Under the pieces are notes generated by a model. That model saw only the letters and a program-made list of their open reading frames with translations. It was not told where the DNA came from and searched no databases. The position numbers were made by a program, and so were the translations under genes. Shown here piece after piece: positions 1-7,556 of a stretch of DNA of 43,629 bases (position 1 is its first letter; each line of letters starts with the position of its first letter). The stretch covers positions 1-43,629 of the forward strand of contig JAUICE010000011.1 in assembly GCA_030428185.1 (NCBI GenBank). Reading direction: 5' to 3'. This stretch comes from Gammaproteobacteria bacterium. GTDB taxonomy: Bacteria; Pseudomonadota; Gammaproteobacteria; Legionellales; Legionellaceae.

Positions 1-419
1 AAATAGATAAGATTAAGCGAGGCAATGATCTTAGAGATTTGAAAAAATCGAACGAATAGATATCCTGTTAACATCAGCATCGCGACTAGGGCAAAGAGAC
101 TATACATAGTTTCATGTAAGATAAAAAATACAGGTGTCCAACTCCAATTAAGGAGCATTTGAATAATAAAAGCTATCTTTACCTTTCTATCTTTAACTAC
201 CTGTTGCGTAAAAATAGAATAACCAATATAAGCTAAAATTACGTATAATATGGGCCATACGATCGCAAAAGTAATACCGGGTGGTGTTAGCGGTGATTTT
301 TTAATATGAAGAAACCAATGAGTTATATGTGATCGGCTAAGTTGTCCCATGATGAAACTGATGAGTTGAAACGACGCTATCCATAAGCCTAGAGTCAATA
401 GATTATGTGTTTTTTTCAT
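1..419 (-). CDS. tspO: TspO/MBR-family membrane protein, 3' end beyond window
   Basis: Reading the minus strand from the ATG at 419-417 gives 139 uninterrupted codons running off the left edge, so the C-terminus is missing. The family (bacterial homologues of the mitochondrial translocator protein) has about 160 residues in five membrane helices and binds porphyrins and other hydrophobic ligands. Residues 41-59 contain K-S-P-L-T-P-P-G followed by F-A-I-V-W-P-I-L-Y, and residues 91-99 read NWSWTPVFF. These are the PP..F...W..LY and LN..W...FF signatures of TspO. Four hydrophobic stretches are visible (about 9-26, 50-70, 83-101, 105-125). A purine-rich AGAGAAAG lies just upstream of the ATG. 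The family call is firm; ligand and role here are unknown. Confidence 0.85.
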   Translation of the reverse strand, partial: MKKTHNLLTLGLWIASFQLISFIMGQLSRSHITHWFLHIKKSPLTPPGITFAIVWPILYVILAYIGYSIFTQQVVKDRKVKIAFIIQMLLNWSWTPVFFILHETMYSLFALVAMLMLTGYLFVRFFQISKIIASLNLIY

Positions 420-517
420 GTCTTTCTCTATTTTGTTGTATTACATTATTTTAGTATTTAAGAGTGTAAAATAGCATCTAAGTGGGGATTTGGTATTTGA
501 ACGCTGTCATCATTGAG

Positions 518-554
518 ACTCTTATATTGTTTTATATGTCGTTAGTATAAGAGT
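518..554. other. Inverted repeat between tspO-like and ankyrin-like genes
   Basis: ACTCTTATA at 518-526 is matched perfectly by TATAAGAGT at 546-554, leaving a 19-nt spacer. It lies in the 225-bp gap after the 3' end of the ankyrin-like gene and upstream of the tspO-like start. No T-run follows, so it is not a convincing terminator. It could be an operator for the tspO-like gene or chance in AT-rich DNA. Confidence 0.3.
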
Positions 555-644
555 GTATTATTAATATAATTGAGTCAACAAGTGATGACCTAATCATCTT
601 GCATTTTTTAAAAGCAGTATTGTTTTGAGCTGCTGGATTAAGGA

Positions 645-1616
645 TCAGGGATTACTCGGTTTTGGAGGTTTGGAGGCGAGAGCTACTTTCTCAAACTGTT
701 CCATGGAGATAGTGAGTAAACTCCTTCCTAGAGGTAATTTGTTCCAGAAATTGAGTAATTGCTCAACTCGTTCATCATATCTATGATTTAATTGATCTTT
801 TAGTTTTGGATAGTTTTCATTAATATGAAATAAATACTTGTCACAATCACGTAGAATTTCACTATCAGGCATAGTGGCAACATCACACATATTCTGACAA
901 AGTGTATCAACATGGAATATGATATTGCGTAAAACCTGGTGCCAAAGAGAAAAGTGATCGTCCTCGCTGGTTTGAATGATAAAGTTTTGTGATTCGATTA
1001 TTTCCCCATAGACTTTCAGCTTTTCAGGCAAAGGTTTTACATACAGTTCCTGTAGGGGGAAAGTATACAGTGCAAAGCCACCGTGAGACTCCCTATGTTT
1101 ATAACCTTTTTCGCTAATATTGAATTGACTAGACTCATCATCAGTGAGTCCTTCGATACACGAGCTATATGATGAATCAGTATAAAAAGCTTTTTTATCT
1201 GTGTAGTAAAGTGCAGCTTTTATGATGTCATATGGAGCTTTTAAGAGCATGAGATAGCTAATTGGCATTAGCCCCATGGAGTCTCGCTTATGGAAAGTAG
1301 CTTGACACTCAGCCTTACTGAGCGTGTCTTGCATTTTTTTTAAAAGTACAGAAATAGTTTCAAACTGTCCCAGTTTAACTGCTAATGCTAAGGGAGTGTT
1401 ATGATAACTTTCTTGAGTCATCATGTGTACAAATAAATCTGCGTCCATATCACGAATTGTATCGGTGTCATTAGAAAGTATGGCATCATGCAGAGTGTTA
1501 TTTTCATAAGTCGTTAAGGGCAAAGGATAAGGCGTTTGTATCCTAGTTGTTCTCATTAAAAATAAAAACTTCTCATGAGGCATAATGTGTGAAATTGCTT
1601 TAAAGCTTTTAGGCAT
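645..1616 (-). CDS. Ankyrin-like repeat protein, possible effector
   Basis: This 323-residue soluble protein has no signal peptide or membrane segment. Residues 38-140 resemble three degenerate ankyrin repeats. NNTLHDAILSNDTDTIRD (about 39-56) and NTPLALAVKLGQFETISVLL (about 73-92) show the helix-turn-helix spacing and the TPL.LAV..G....V..LL pattern. A weaker unit follows around RDSMGLMPISYL. The C-terminal 180 residues match nothing I recognise. The gene stands alone between a tspO-like gene and a divergently read cinA-like gene. The upstream sequence shows no clear Shine-Dalgarno, so the start is uncertain. Ankyrin proteins in intracellular gammaproteobacteria are often secreted into host cells, but that role is only inferred from family and context. 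Confidence 0.6.
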   Translation of the reverse strand: MPKSFKAISHIMPHEKFLFLMRTTRIQTPYPLPLTTYENNTLHDAILSNDTDTIRDMDADLFVHMMTQESYHNTPLALAVKLGQFETISVLLKKMQDTLSKAECQATFHKRDSMGLMPISYLMLLKAPYDIIKAALYYTDKKAFYTDSSYSSCIEGLTDDESSQFNISEKGYKHRESHGGFALYTFPLQELYVKPLPEKLKVYGEIIESQNFIIQTSEDDHFSLWHQVLRNIIFHVDTLCQNMCDVATMPDSEILRDCDKYLFHINENYPKLKDQLNHRYDERVEQLLNFWNKLPLGRSLLTISMEQFEKVALASKPPKPSNP

Positions 1617-1758
1617 AGTGATTTGATAGGATAGTGAAGATTAATTAAATATTAGACGAAATAAATTAATGTTTTCTTAAATGTATCCCTAATTTTTTAT
1701 ATTGGGAGATCTTAGTCAGAAAAACAGTTGGTTAGTTGTAATAAAGGAAAAAATTGTA

Positions 1759-2862
1759 ATGAGTATAGGCATTTTGAGCACAGGTAGCGAGATAGTCTGT
1801 GGGGATATACAGAATACCACTGCACAGAAAATTGCAAAGACACTTAGCGATTTAGGATGTTTTATAGGATATCATTTGTCAGTAAGTGATGATGAAGAGG
1901 ATATGTTTAACGGCTTAAGTTTCCTTTTTAGTGCTCATGACATTGTTATTTGTACAGGTGGTTTGGGTCCAACATCTGACGATAGAACGCGTAATGTTTT
2001 AGCGCGATACTTTGATGAACCTTTAGTTTTTTTTGAGAATTGCTGGACGCATATTGTCAATCGTCATACTGAAATTGGCTTAGTGACTCATGACAATAAT
2101 CGTCAGCAAGCGTTATTTCCAGCTAAGGCTAAGCTGTTTCCAAATCCTCATGGTACGGCTTTTGGGTGTTGTTTTTCTAAGAAAGGAAAAACGTTATATC
2201 TACTGCCAGGACCTCCTTCAGAGTGCATGCCTATGTTTGAGGATTATGTTATGGCTAGTATTCAATGTTTAGGAGTAAGTACGTCAAAACCTATATATCG
2301 TTGGTTGGTTTTTAATCGGGCTGAGTCTGAGTTCTCTTTTCAAGTAGAGAAGCTATTTAAAAATGAACCTGTAGACATTGGGTATCGATGGCATTATCCA
2401 TATATAGAGTTAAAGATTTCACCCCTTGATGCGAAGGTGACTTATGAGTCAATTGAGAAAAAACTAAAGGTGCTCTTTGATAAAGAGCTTTTTGCTCCAC
2501 AGAGTCAAACAGCACTTAATGAGTTAAAAGCGAACCTATTTAATCTCAAAGAACAATTGTTAATTATTGATCATGCAACTAAGGGGCATCTTGAATCTAA
2601 ACTAACTACACCAGGGTTATTAAACGTTGTTTTTGCGAAAATATGCTATGGCCGTTATTTTATAAAAATAGATGGTCTTAACGAATTTTGGCATGAAAAT
2701 ACAGAGCAATGTACTGATTTGGCGATTACTTTTCACGCAAATGGGCAAGAGTCTTATGAGGTTTATCCAGTTAATCTTAAGCGGCGCTCGGCTTTGAAGT
2801 ATTCGTTAGAATTATTAGCTTTTAAAATAAATAGTTGGCTTAAAAGCACCCATTTAATCTAA
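1759..2862 (+). CDS. cinA: CinA-like protein with degenerate C-terminal domain
   Basis: I place the start at ATG 1759, which is preceded by AAGGAAA; an upstream in-frame TTG at 1702 would add 19 unconserved residues. The resulting 367-residue protein begins with a MoaB/MogA-like molybdopterin-binding fold. It shows GILSTGSEIVCGDIQNTT near the start, VICTGGLGPTSDDRTRN around residues 69-85 and YLLPGPPSECMPMF further on, all hallmarks of CinA N-terminal domains. The C-terminal region (from about residue 255) follows the layout of the PncC/CinA nicotinamide-nucleotide amidase domain (LT.PG...VVF, Y). However, the usual AES.TGG active-site stretch is replaced by DHATKGHLES. Nucleotide-pyrophosphatase function is possible, while amidase activity is probably lost. 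The gene is not adjacent to recA. Confidence 0.82.
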   Translation: MSIGILSTGSEIVCGDIQNTTAQKIAKTLSDLGCFIGYHLSVSDDEEDMFNGLSFLFSAHDIVICTGGLGPTSDDRTRNVLARYFDEPLVFFENCWTHIVNRHTEIGLVTHDNNRQQALFPAKAKLFPNPHGTAFGCCFSKKGKTLYLLPGPPSECMPMFEDYVMASIQCLGVSTSKPIYRWLVFNRAESEFSFQVEKLFKNEPVDIGYRWHYPYIELKISPLDAKVTYESIEKKLKVLFDKELFAPQSQTALNELKANLFNLKEQLLIIDHATKGHLESKLTTPGLLNVVFAKICYGRYFIKIDGLNEFWHENTEQCTDLAITFHANGQESYEVYPVNLKRRSALKYSLELLAFKINSWLKSTHLI

Positions 2863-2947
2863 TTTTTTATAAATAAAGCTGGAAAAATATTAAACAATTG
2901 TCTATATTTTAAACATCAGAAGTTGATTGAATAAGGATGTATCAATC

Positions 2948-3301
2948 ATGGTGAAGCCAGCACAATCAATGACAATAAAGCTAGTAGCAGCCTTGCTTTT
3001 TGCGATATCACTTAGCCTCCAAACAGTAGCAAGTGCTGCGAGTGAGTCGAAGCGTATCAGTGTAGATAATCAGGTATCTATGATGAAAGGGCAAAATTAT
3101 GCACATAAACATCATCGTTACCACAGACATCATCGTAGAGGCGGATATATCTATTTTAATTATAGGCCTACTTATCGTTATTATTGGCGCTCTGTATCAT
3201 ATCGTTGTTATCGTGCGCGCTGTTATGAAAAACTATGTTTGTATCGAAGAGGTTTTATAAAACCGATTCGTTGTAAGACTCGCCGTTGGTGGCGTTGGTA
3301 G
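2948..3301 (+). CDS. Small secreted His/Tyr/Arg-rich protein
   Basis: I choose ATG 2948, preceded by AAGGA at good spacing; a TTG at 2927 is the in-frame alternative. The product of 117 residues starts with a clear Sec signal peptide (basic start, hydrophobic ALLFAISLSLQTVASAASE, cleavage near ASA). The mature part is short and strongly basic. A run of His, Arg and Tyr (HKHHRYHRHHRRGG) is followed by Tyr/Arg/Cys-rich sequence with four cysteines, ending in RRWWRW. The His-rich stretch suggests metal binding or surface binding, but no domain is recognised. A good terminator follows immediately, so this is a single-gene transcription unit or the end of one with the cinA-like gene 85 bp upstream. 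Confidence 0.7.
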   Translation: MVKPAQSMTIKLVAALLFAISLSLQTVASAASESKRISVDNQVSMMKGQNYAHKHHRYHRHHRRGGYIYFNYRPTYRYYWRSVSYRCYRARCYEKLCLYRRGFIKPIRCKTRRWWRW

Positions 3302-3322
3302 CATCTTTTTTAGGATGCTTGT

Positions 3323-3353
3323 GCTTGGGAGGTTATTCCTCCCGAGCTTTTTT
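3323..3353 (+). terminator. Rho-independent terminator after the small secreted protein
   Basis: GCTTGGGAGG (3323-3332) pairs with CCTCCCGAGC (3338-3347) around a 5-nt loop, with one G-T pair, and is followed by six T. A weaker AGCATC/GATGCT hairpin overlaps the stop codon just before it (3300-3319). Confidence 0.88.
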
Positions 3354-3370
3354 CGCAGTATGATCAGCAT

Positions 3371-3448
3371 ATTGCGATAACTTATTCTCTCTAAGCCACA
3401 GTAAATATTGAAGTCTAAAAACGCGCATTATGATAGGACAGGGGTATA
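3371..3448 (-). repeat. Relic of the left end of the MITE-like repeat (inverted)
   Basis: Read on the minus strand, this is a diverged copy of the left end of the complete element at 10445-10755. It starts TATACCCCTGTCCTATCATA and continues through the GACTTCAATATTTACTGTGG block into the first internal hairpin arm, where homology stops. It sits 40 bp upstream of the retropepsin-like gene and so separates it from the terminator of the previous gene. Confidence 0.8.
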
Positions 3449-3489
3449 TGAACATGTTAATATCCTTTCTTTAATTTCAAAATGACTCA

Positions 3490-3972
3490 ATGTTTTTTAA
3501 ATTTAATATCACAATTGTTTTTGTGCTTTATGCCTTTTTATCTAGAGAAGCTTTTGCAAAACAAACCTATGGATATGTGGAAAAAATAAAATTAAATCAC
3601 CATGTTTTAAGTGCGAAACTTGATACGGGTGCAAAATCATCAAGTCTAAATGCGAAAATGATTAAGATCTTTAAAAAAGGTAGTCAATCGTTTGTTTCTT
3701 TTTACGTACCGAGTTTAAAAAAAAACTTGGAGCGACCGCTTATTGGCTATGTGTTTATTAAGCCTCGAAGGGTAGAGAAGCTGATGCGGCGCCCAGTGGT
3801 GGCGCTTTCTGTCCAGTTAGGCAAAGAAAAAGTTAGAGTCGATTTTAATCTTGCAAACCGCACTCGGTTTAATTATCCCGTTTTACTTGGGAGAAATGCA
3901 TTGATAAAACTCCATGCTGTTGTTGATGCGTCTCAAACTTTTACTCATAAGATGGTAACTCATGCTATCTAG
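3490..3972 (+). CDS. Retropepsin-like aspartic protease (RimB/DUF785-type)
   Basis: The 160-residue precursor has a Sec signal peptide (about residues 1-23, cleavage after AFA), so the enzyme would act in the periplasm. The mature part begins YGYVEKIKLN and has AKLDTGAKSSSLNA around residues 42-55. D-T-G at 45-47 is the catalytic triad motif of the 'ATP-dependent zinc protease' family, which structurally is a single-domain retropepsin working as a dimer. YPVLLGRNAL near residue 135 matches the conserved second motif (LLGR). It overlaps the next gene by 11 nt, and a RimK-like ligase is third in the operon, an association known from many proteobacteria. The SD is weak. Substrate is unknown. The family call is solid; the activity is inferred. 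Confidence 0.88.
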   Translation: MFFKFNITIVFVLYAFLSREAFAKQTYGYVEKIKLNHHVLSAKLDTGAKSSSLNAKMIKIFKKGSQSFVSFYVPSLKKNLERPLIGYVFIKPRRVEKLMRRPVVALSVQLGKEKVRVDFNLANRTRFNYPVLLGRNALIKLHAVVDASQTFTHKMVTHAI

Positions 3973-5473
3973 ACGAGCTCATTTGCTTCTTCTTGTAGCC
4001 TCTCTTGTTATATTGAGCTTAGGTATCTTTTTATATCGGCTTTTTGTTATAGGTGTTCCGCTTTCACCAGAAAAGGAAGTTAAAAGCTGGACCATAGAGG
4101 CTAGTTTAAAATTTCAACCCACTCCAGGGAAGCCAGTAAAAGTATCTTTGATGATCCCTAATATGCCACCATATTTTGCGGTACTGGATGAGTATTTTGT
4201 TTCTAACAATTATGGAGTAACAACGCATATTGTTGGAGATAACCGTCAAACAATTTGGGCAAAGCGACGAGCCGTGGGTGTGCAAACGATGTATTATCGA
4301 GCGATATTTCGTCATGTGTTAACTTCTGACAGGGTAATGCATATTGAAAATACGAACACAAAGCCTATTTTAACAGAAGGACAACTTTCAGCTGTTGAGG
4401 CCATTACTCAGGAGGCACGAAAGTATTCTGCTGATATTGAAACATTTGCAATAGCGACAATAAAAGCACTGAAAAAAAACAATGACAATGTTCGAGCGCT
4501 TCTTGATGAGCAGCGAAGTTTAGATGCCATTGGGCGAGCGGCATTGAAAATTTTTTCTAAAGCAAATATTAAAGCGACATTAGTTAAAGGAATTTACTTA
4601 ACACAAAAAGATACAAACAATTTAGAGACATGGATAGCTGTATTCAATGAAAAACAGTGGATCTTTATTAATCCACAAACAGAGGCTCCCACACATTTAA
4701 AGAACTTTCTGATTTGGCAGTATGGAATCGAGCCTATTTATAAAATATCTGGAGGTAAAAAGATATCGTTTAATATGACAGTCACACCATCAACGGTCGC
4801 AGCCCTACATGTAGCAAAACTAAGGGGGACGGCAATGGGTTCACAGCTGATGAAGTTTTCATTATTGCAATTGCCACTACCTTTACAAAAGACTTATCAA
4901 ATACTTTTATCTATACCTCTAGGTGCATTTATTATTTTATTACTTCGAAATTTTGTTGGATTAATTACTTTCGGAACTTTTATGCCAGTTTTGGTTGCAC
5001 TGGCTTTTAGAGAAACGCATTTATTGTGGGGCGTTATTTTATTTTCGTTTATTGTCTGTCTAGGTTTAGCCGTGCGTTTTTACTTAGATCAGTTACAGCT
5101 TTTGGTTGTACCTAGGCTTGGTATTATTCTAACGGTTGTTATCTTCATCATGATTTATTTAAGCATTTTAGGTCATCAACTTGGCTTGCCTATTGGTTTA
5201 TCAATTTCGCTATTTCCAATGGTTATTATAACGATGGTTATTGAGCGTATGTGCGTTACTTGGGATGAGAGAGGTGCATTTGAAGCTATAAAAACAGGTG
5301 TGGGAAGCTTGTTTGCAGCGAGTATAGCTTTTGTTGTAATGAGCTCAAAGCAACTAGAGTATCTTTTATTTGCTTTCCCAGAGCTCTTATTATTGCTCAT
5401 AGCAATGATGTTGGTCTTTGGTCAATATAAGGGTTATCGTTTAACCGAGTTAGTACGTTTCAAACATGTTTAA
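3962..5473 (+). CDS. Inactive transglutaminase-like domain fused to 7TM domain
   Basis: This 503-residue inner-membrane protein starts with an anchor helix (about residues 8-27). A periplasmic region of about 270 residues follows, of the kind annotated as inactive transglutaminase. It keeps the fold pattern (RAALKIFSKANIKATLVKGI, then LETWIAVFNEKQWIFINPQT) without an evident Cys-His-Asp triad. From about residue 310 there are seven hydrophobic helices up to LLLLIAMMLVFGQY, then a short basic tail. It overlaps the retropepsin gene by 11 nt and the ATP-grasp gene by 8 nt, implying translational coupling. The three-gene set is conserved in proteobacteria; a sensory or scaffold role for this protein in the envelope is inference. 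Confidence 0.88.
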   Translation: MLSRRAHLLLLVASLVILSLGIFLYRLFVIGVPLSPEKEVKSWTIEASLKFQPTPGKPVKVSLMIPNMPPYFAVLDEYFVSNNYGVTTHIVGDNRQTIWAKRRAVGVQTMYYRAIFRHVLTSDRVMHIENTNTKPILTEGQLSAVEAITQEARKYSADIETFAIATIKALKKNNDNVRALLDEQRSLDAIGRAALKIFSKANIKATLVKGIYLTQKDTNNLETWIAVFNEKQWIFINPQTEAPTHLKNFLIWQYGIEPIYKISGGKKISFNMTVTPSTVAALHVAKLRGTAMGSQLMKFSLLQLPLPLQKTYQILLSIPLGAFIILLLRNFVGLITFGTFMPVLVALAFRETHLLWGVILFSFIVCLGLAVRFYLDQLQLLVVPRLGIILTVVIFIMIYLSILGHQLGLPIGLSISLFPMVIITMVIERMCVTWDERGAFEAIKTGVGSLFAASIAFVVMSSKQLEYLLFAFPELLLLLIAMMLVFGQYKGYRLTELVRFKHV

Positions 5474-6407
5474 GCATTATCGCCATTTAAAGCAAAGAGG
5501 GATCTTAAGTATAAATGCGCGTAATGCAGAGTTGATTTTGCCCTACAATCAAAGACGGTTATATCCCTTAGTCGATGATAAATTAAAAACAAAAAAACAT
5601 GCGATAGCACAGGGGATTGCGGTGCCTAAGCTTTACGCGGTTTTTGAAACGGAGCATGAGCTTAAGTCGATAAATCAAGTACTGAGTCCATATAATGATT
5701 TTGTTATTAAACCTGCACATGGGGCAGGTGGGGATGGTATTTTAGTGATGAGTGGGCGAATAAAGCACTATTATCGACAAATTAACGGAAACTTAATATC
5801 AAAGGAAGAGCTGCACTATCATTTATCACAAACTTTATCTGGTGCGTTTAGTCTTGGCGGCCATCCTGACTCTGTGTTTGTTGAGCAACGAGTCATTACT
5901 GATAATGTGTTTAAAGAAATTTCTTACGAAGGGGTTCCTGATATTCGTATTATTGTGTTTAAAGGATTTCCCATAATGGCGATGTTACGATTGCCAACAA
6001 GGCTATCAAAAGGCAAAGCTAATTTACATCAAGGAGCAATTGGGAGTGGTATCAGTATTCAACGAGGAGAAACCAAAGATGGAGTGTTTTTTAATGAGAT
6101 AATTGATGTTCATCCCGATACTCAAAATAAATTATCAGGTATTGCTATCCCTTACTGGAGCAAGATGTTAGACATTGCAGCAAGAAGTTATGAATTAACG
6201 GGCCTAGGATATTTAGGTGTAGATTTGGTCCTTGATATTACCCATGGACCAATGATGTTAGAGCTCAATGCTCGTCCAGGGCTCAATATACAGATAGCCA
6301 ATCAAGATGGATTGATGCGGCGAGTAAAGAAAATTGAAGCGATGGGCATAAAGAGCAGTCAACTCTCTTTAAGTGAGCGAATTCAATTTTGTAAAGAAAA
6401 TTTTTAG
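5466..6407 (+). CDS. RimK-like ATP-grasp ligase (alpha-L-glutamate ligase-related)
   Basis: This 313-residue cytoplasmic protein shows ATP-grasp features. VIKPAHGAGGDGILVM (about residues 79-94) carries the ATP-binding Lys and glycine loop. DIRIIVFKGFPIMAMLRLPT follows in the middle. MMLELNARPGLNIQIAN near residue 265 provides the Glu and Asn that bind Mg. It corresponds to the family annotated as alpha-L-glutamate ligase-related, related to RimK, which adds amino acids to a peptide or protein carboxylate. The gene overlaps the 7TM gene by 8 nt and closes the operon, followed at once by a 12-bp perfect hairpin. The acceptor molecule is unknown. It may build the bond that the retropepsin partner cleaves or remodels, but this is inferred only from the gene association. 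Confidence 0.88.
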   Translation: MFKHYRHLKQRGILSINARNAELILPYNQRRLYPLVDDKLKTKKHAIAQGIAVPKLYAVFETEHELKSINQVLSPYNDFVIKPAHGAGGDGILVMSGRIKHYYRQINGNLISKEELHYHLSQTLSGAFSLGGHPDSVFVEQRVITDNVFKEISYEGVPDIRIIVFKGFPIMAMLRLPTRLSKGKANLHQGAIGSGISIQRGETKDGVFFNEIIDVHPDTQNKLSGIAIPYWSKMLDIAARSYELTGLGYLGVDLVLDITHGPMMLELNARPGLNIQIANQDGLMRRVKKIEAMGIKSSQLSLSERIQFCKENF

Positions 6408-6408
6408 C

Positions 6409-6439
6409 AACGTTGTTCGAATAGTCATCGAACAACGTT
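6409..6439. terminator. Bidirectional hairpin between convergent operons
   Basis: AACGTTGTTCGA (6409-6420) and TCGAACAACGTT (6428-6439) form a perfect 12-bp stem with a 7-nt loop. It starts two bases after the stop of the ATP-grasp gene and lies 17 bp past the stop of the converging secreted-protein gene. The downstream tracts (TTTCTTGTTT on plus, GCTAAAAATTTT on minus) are only moderately T-rich. Confidence 0.75.
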
Positions 6440-6455
6440 AAGTACTGTTTCTTGT

Positions 6456-6878
6456 TTAGTGTACTAAATTAAGCATTTGACTTTGGCTTAAGCCTTTTGG
6501 CAGAGGTGACATAGTGACAGCTTGGTATCCGCCTTTGACACCATAAGCACAGGCCCAAGTTTGAACGTTACCTTGATCGACAGGCATAGGCTCAGGATTA
6601 CCACGGAGTGTAGGTAACGCCTTGTTTGCTTGCATCACAGCATCAAAAATATTGGTTGCTTGGAAAAAGCCCATAACAAATCCCCAGGTCTCATTGGTAC
6701 CGTATTTGCCAAGACTAATTGCAGCATATCCATGACCTTGCTCGTCTTTTTGGGCAAAGAAAAAGAAACTTGACTTTAAAGCCTCAGCAGAAGGGCAGTG
6801 AGCCGGTTTTGGTGGCATTGCAAAACTTACGGTTGATGCCATCAATAAAGCACCTATAGCCATAACTTTTAACTTCAT
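6456..6878 (-). CDS. Secreted DUF4949-like protein
   Basis: The 140-residue precursor has a textbook signal peptide (MKLKVMAIGALLMASTVSFA). The mature protein begins MPPKPAHCPSAEALKS and carries two cysteines, one near the N-terminus and one in TWACAYGVKGGY, that probably form a disulfide. The pattern CPS..A, a GKYGTNETWGFVMG segment, then A..AN.AL..L and W.C.Y resembles the DUF4949 group I know from Legionella, which includes a hemin-binding protein; this match is from memory and moderate. An AAGGAG site lies 6 nt upstream of the ATG. The gene follows the DsbA-like gene by 46 bp on the same strand, fitting a disulfide-containing periplasmic or exported product. Confidence 0.6.
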   Translation of the reverse strand: MKLKVMAIGALLMASTVSFAMPPKPAHCPSAEALKSSFFFFAQKDEQGHGYAAISLGKYGTNETWGFVMGFFQATNIFDAVMQANKALPTLRGNPEPMPVDQGNVQTWACAYGVKGGYQAVTMSPLPKGLSQSQMLNLVH

Positions 6879-6924
6879 GTTAACTCCTTGTTGTTATAAT
6901 TGGCGCTATCGTAGCAAAGTCAGC

Positions 6925-7530
6925 TTACTTTTTTAATAGATAGCGGATGATATTAAATAATCTTTTTTTATCTCCACCTGCAAGTTGTAAGTCAACACGA
7001 TAGGTTTGATTGACAACAAATGTTGGAACAGAGCGGACTCCAAACCGATTCATCATCATCATGCCATTTTTAACTTCAGATTTTATCGTAGGAGAAATGT
7101 TAAATGCATTTTCAGCAATATCTTTTTTAACACCGTTCTCTGTAAAGAATTCGATCATAAATTTATTTTTATTGAGTCGTTTGTTTTCTTCTTGTATGGC
7201 ATGAAAAATTTTTGGTGTCATTTTATCTAATAAATTTAAGCTTTTTGCAGTGTAATAAGCTTTTGCATAAACATCCCATCCACGCTCAAAAACAACGGGT
7301 ATTCTTAAAAAAACCACGCCTTTAGGTAAGTTTTTTCTAAAATTATTTATACTGTTTTCAAGCTCATAACACCATGGACAGCCGTAACTAAAAAACTCCA
7401 TAACTTCTTTTTGCTTTGAGTGACTGACGCCATTAGCAATACGAATATAATCTTTACCCGCCTGATAATTATCAGCAAATGTCGCTAGTGGCAAAAATAA
7501 GCAGATAATATACAACAGATTTTTTTTCAT
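6925..7530 (-). CDS. dsbA: DsbA-like thiol:disulfide oxidoreductase
   Basis: The 201-residue precursor has a signal peptide (residues 1-19) and a thioredoxin-fold active site C-P-W-C at residues 51-54 in EFFSYGCPWCYELEN. The cis-proline loop reads VRSVPTFVVN near residue 168. DsbA proteins introduce disulfides into exported proteins and are re-oxidised by DsbB. Classical E. coli DsbA has CPHC, so the Trp is a variation that may change the redox potential. AGGAGT sits at good distance from the ATG. The gene follows cytochrome c4 by 26 bp; a c4-dsbA pair is common in gammaproteobacteria. The DUF4949-like gene comes next and may be a client. Confidence 0.9.
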   Translation of the reverse strand: MKKNLLYIICLFLPLATFADNYQAGKDYIRIANGVSHSKQKEVMEFFSYGCPWCYELENSINNFRKNLPKGVVFLRIPVVFERGWDVYAKAYYTAKSLNLLDKMTPKIFHAIQEENKRLNKNKFMIEFFTENGVKKDIAENAFNISPTIKSEVKNGMMMMNRFGVRSVPTFVVNQTYRVDLQLAGGDKKRLFNIIRYLLKK

Positions 7531-7556
7531 TTAAGTACTCCTTGAAAGTAGAATAA

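Noticed and set aside
1702-1758. TTG-initiated N-terminal extension of the CinA-like protein.
   Set aside because: The added 19 residues are not conserved in the family, and the ATG at 1759 has its own AAGGAAA site and the expected N-terminus.
3962-5473. 7TM protein as an active transglutaminase or a rhodopsin-like receptor.
   Set aside because: No Cys-His-Asp triad is visible in the soluble domain and the helices match the known transglutaminase-7TM family instead of rhodopsins.
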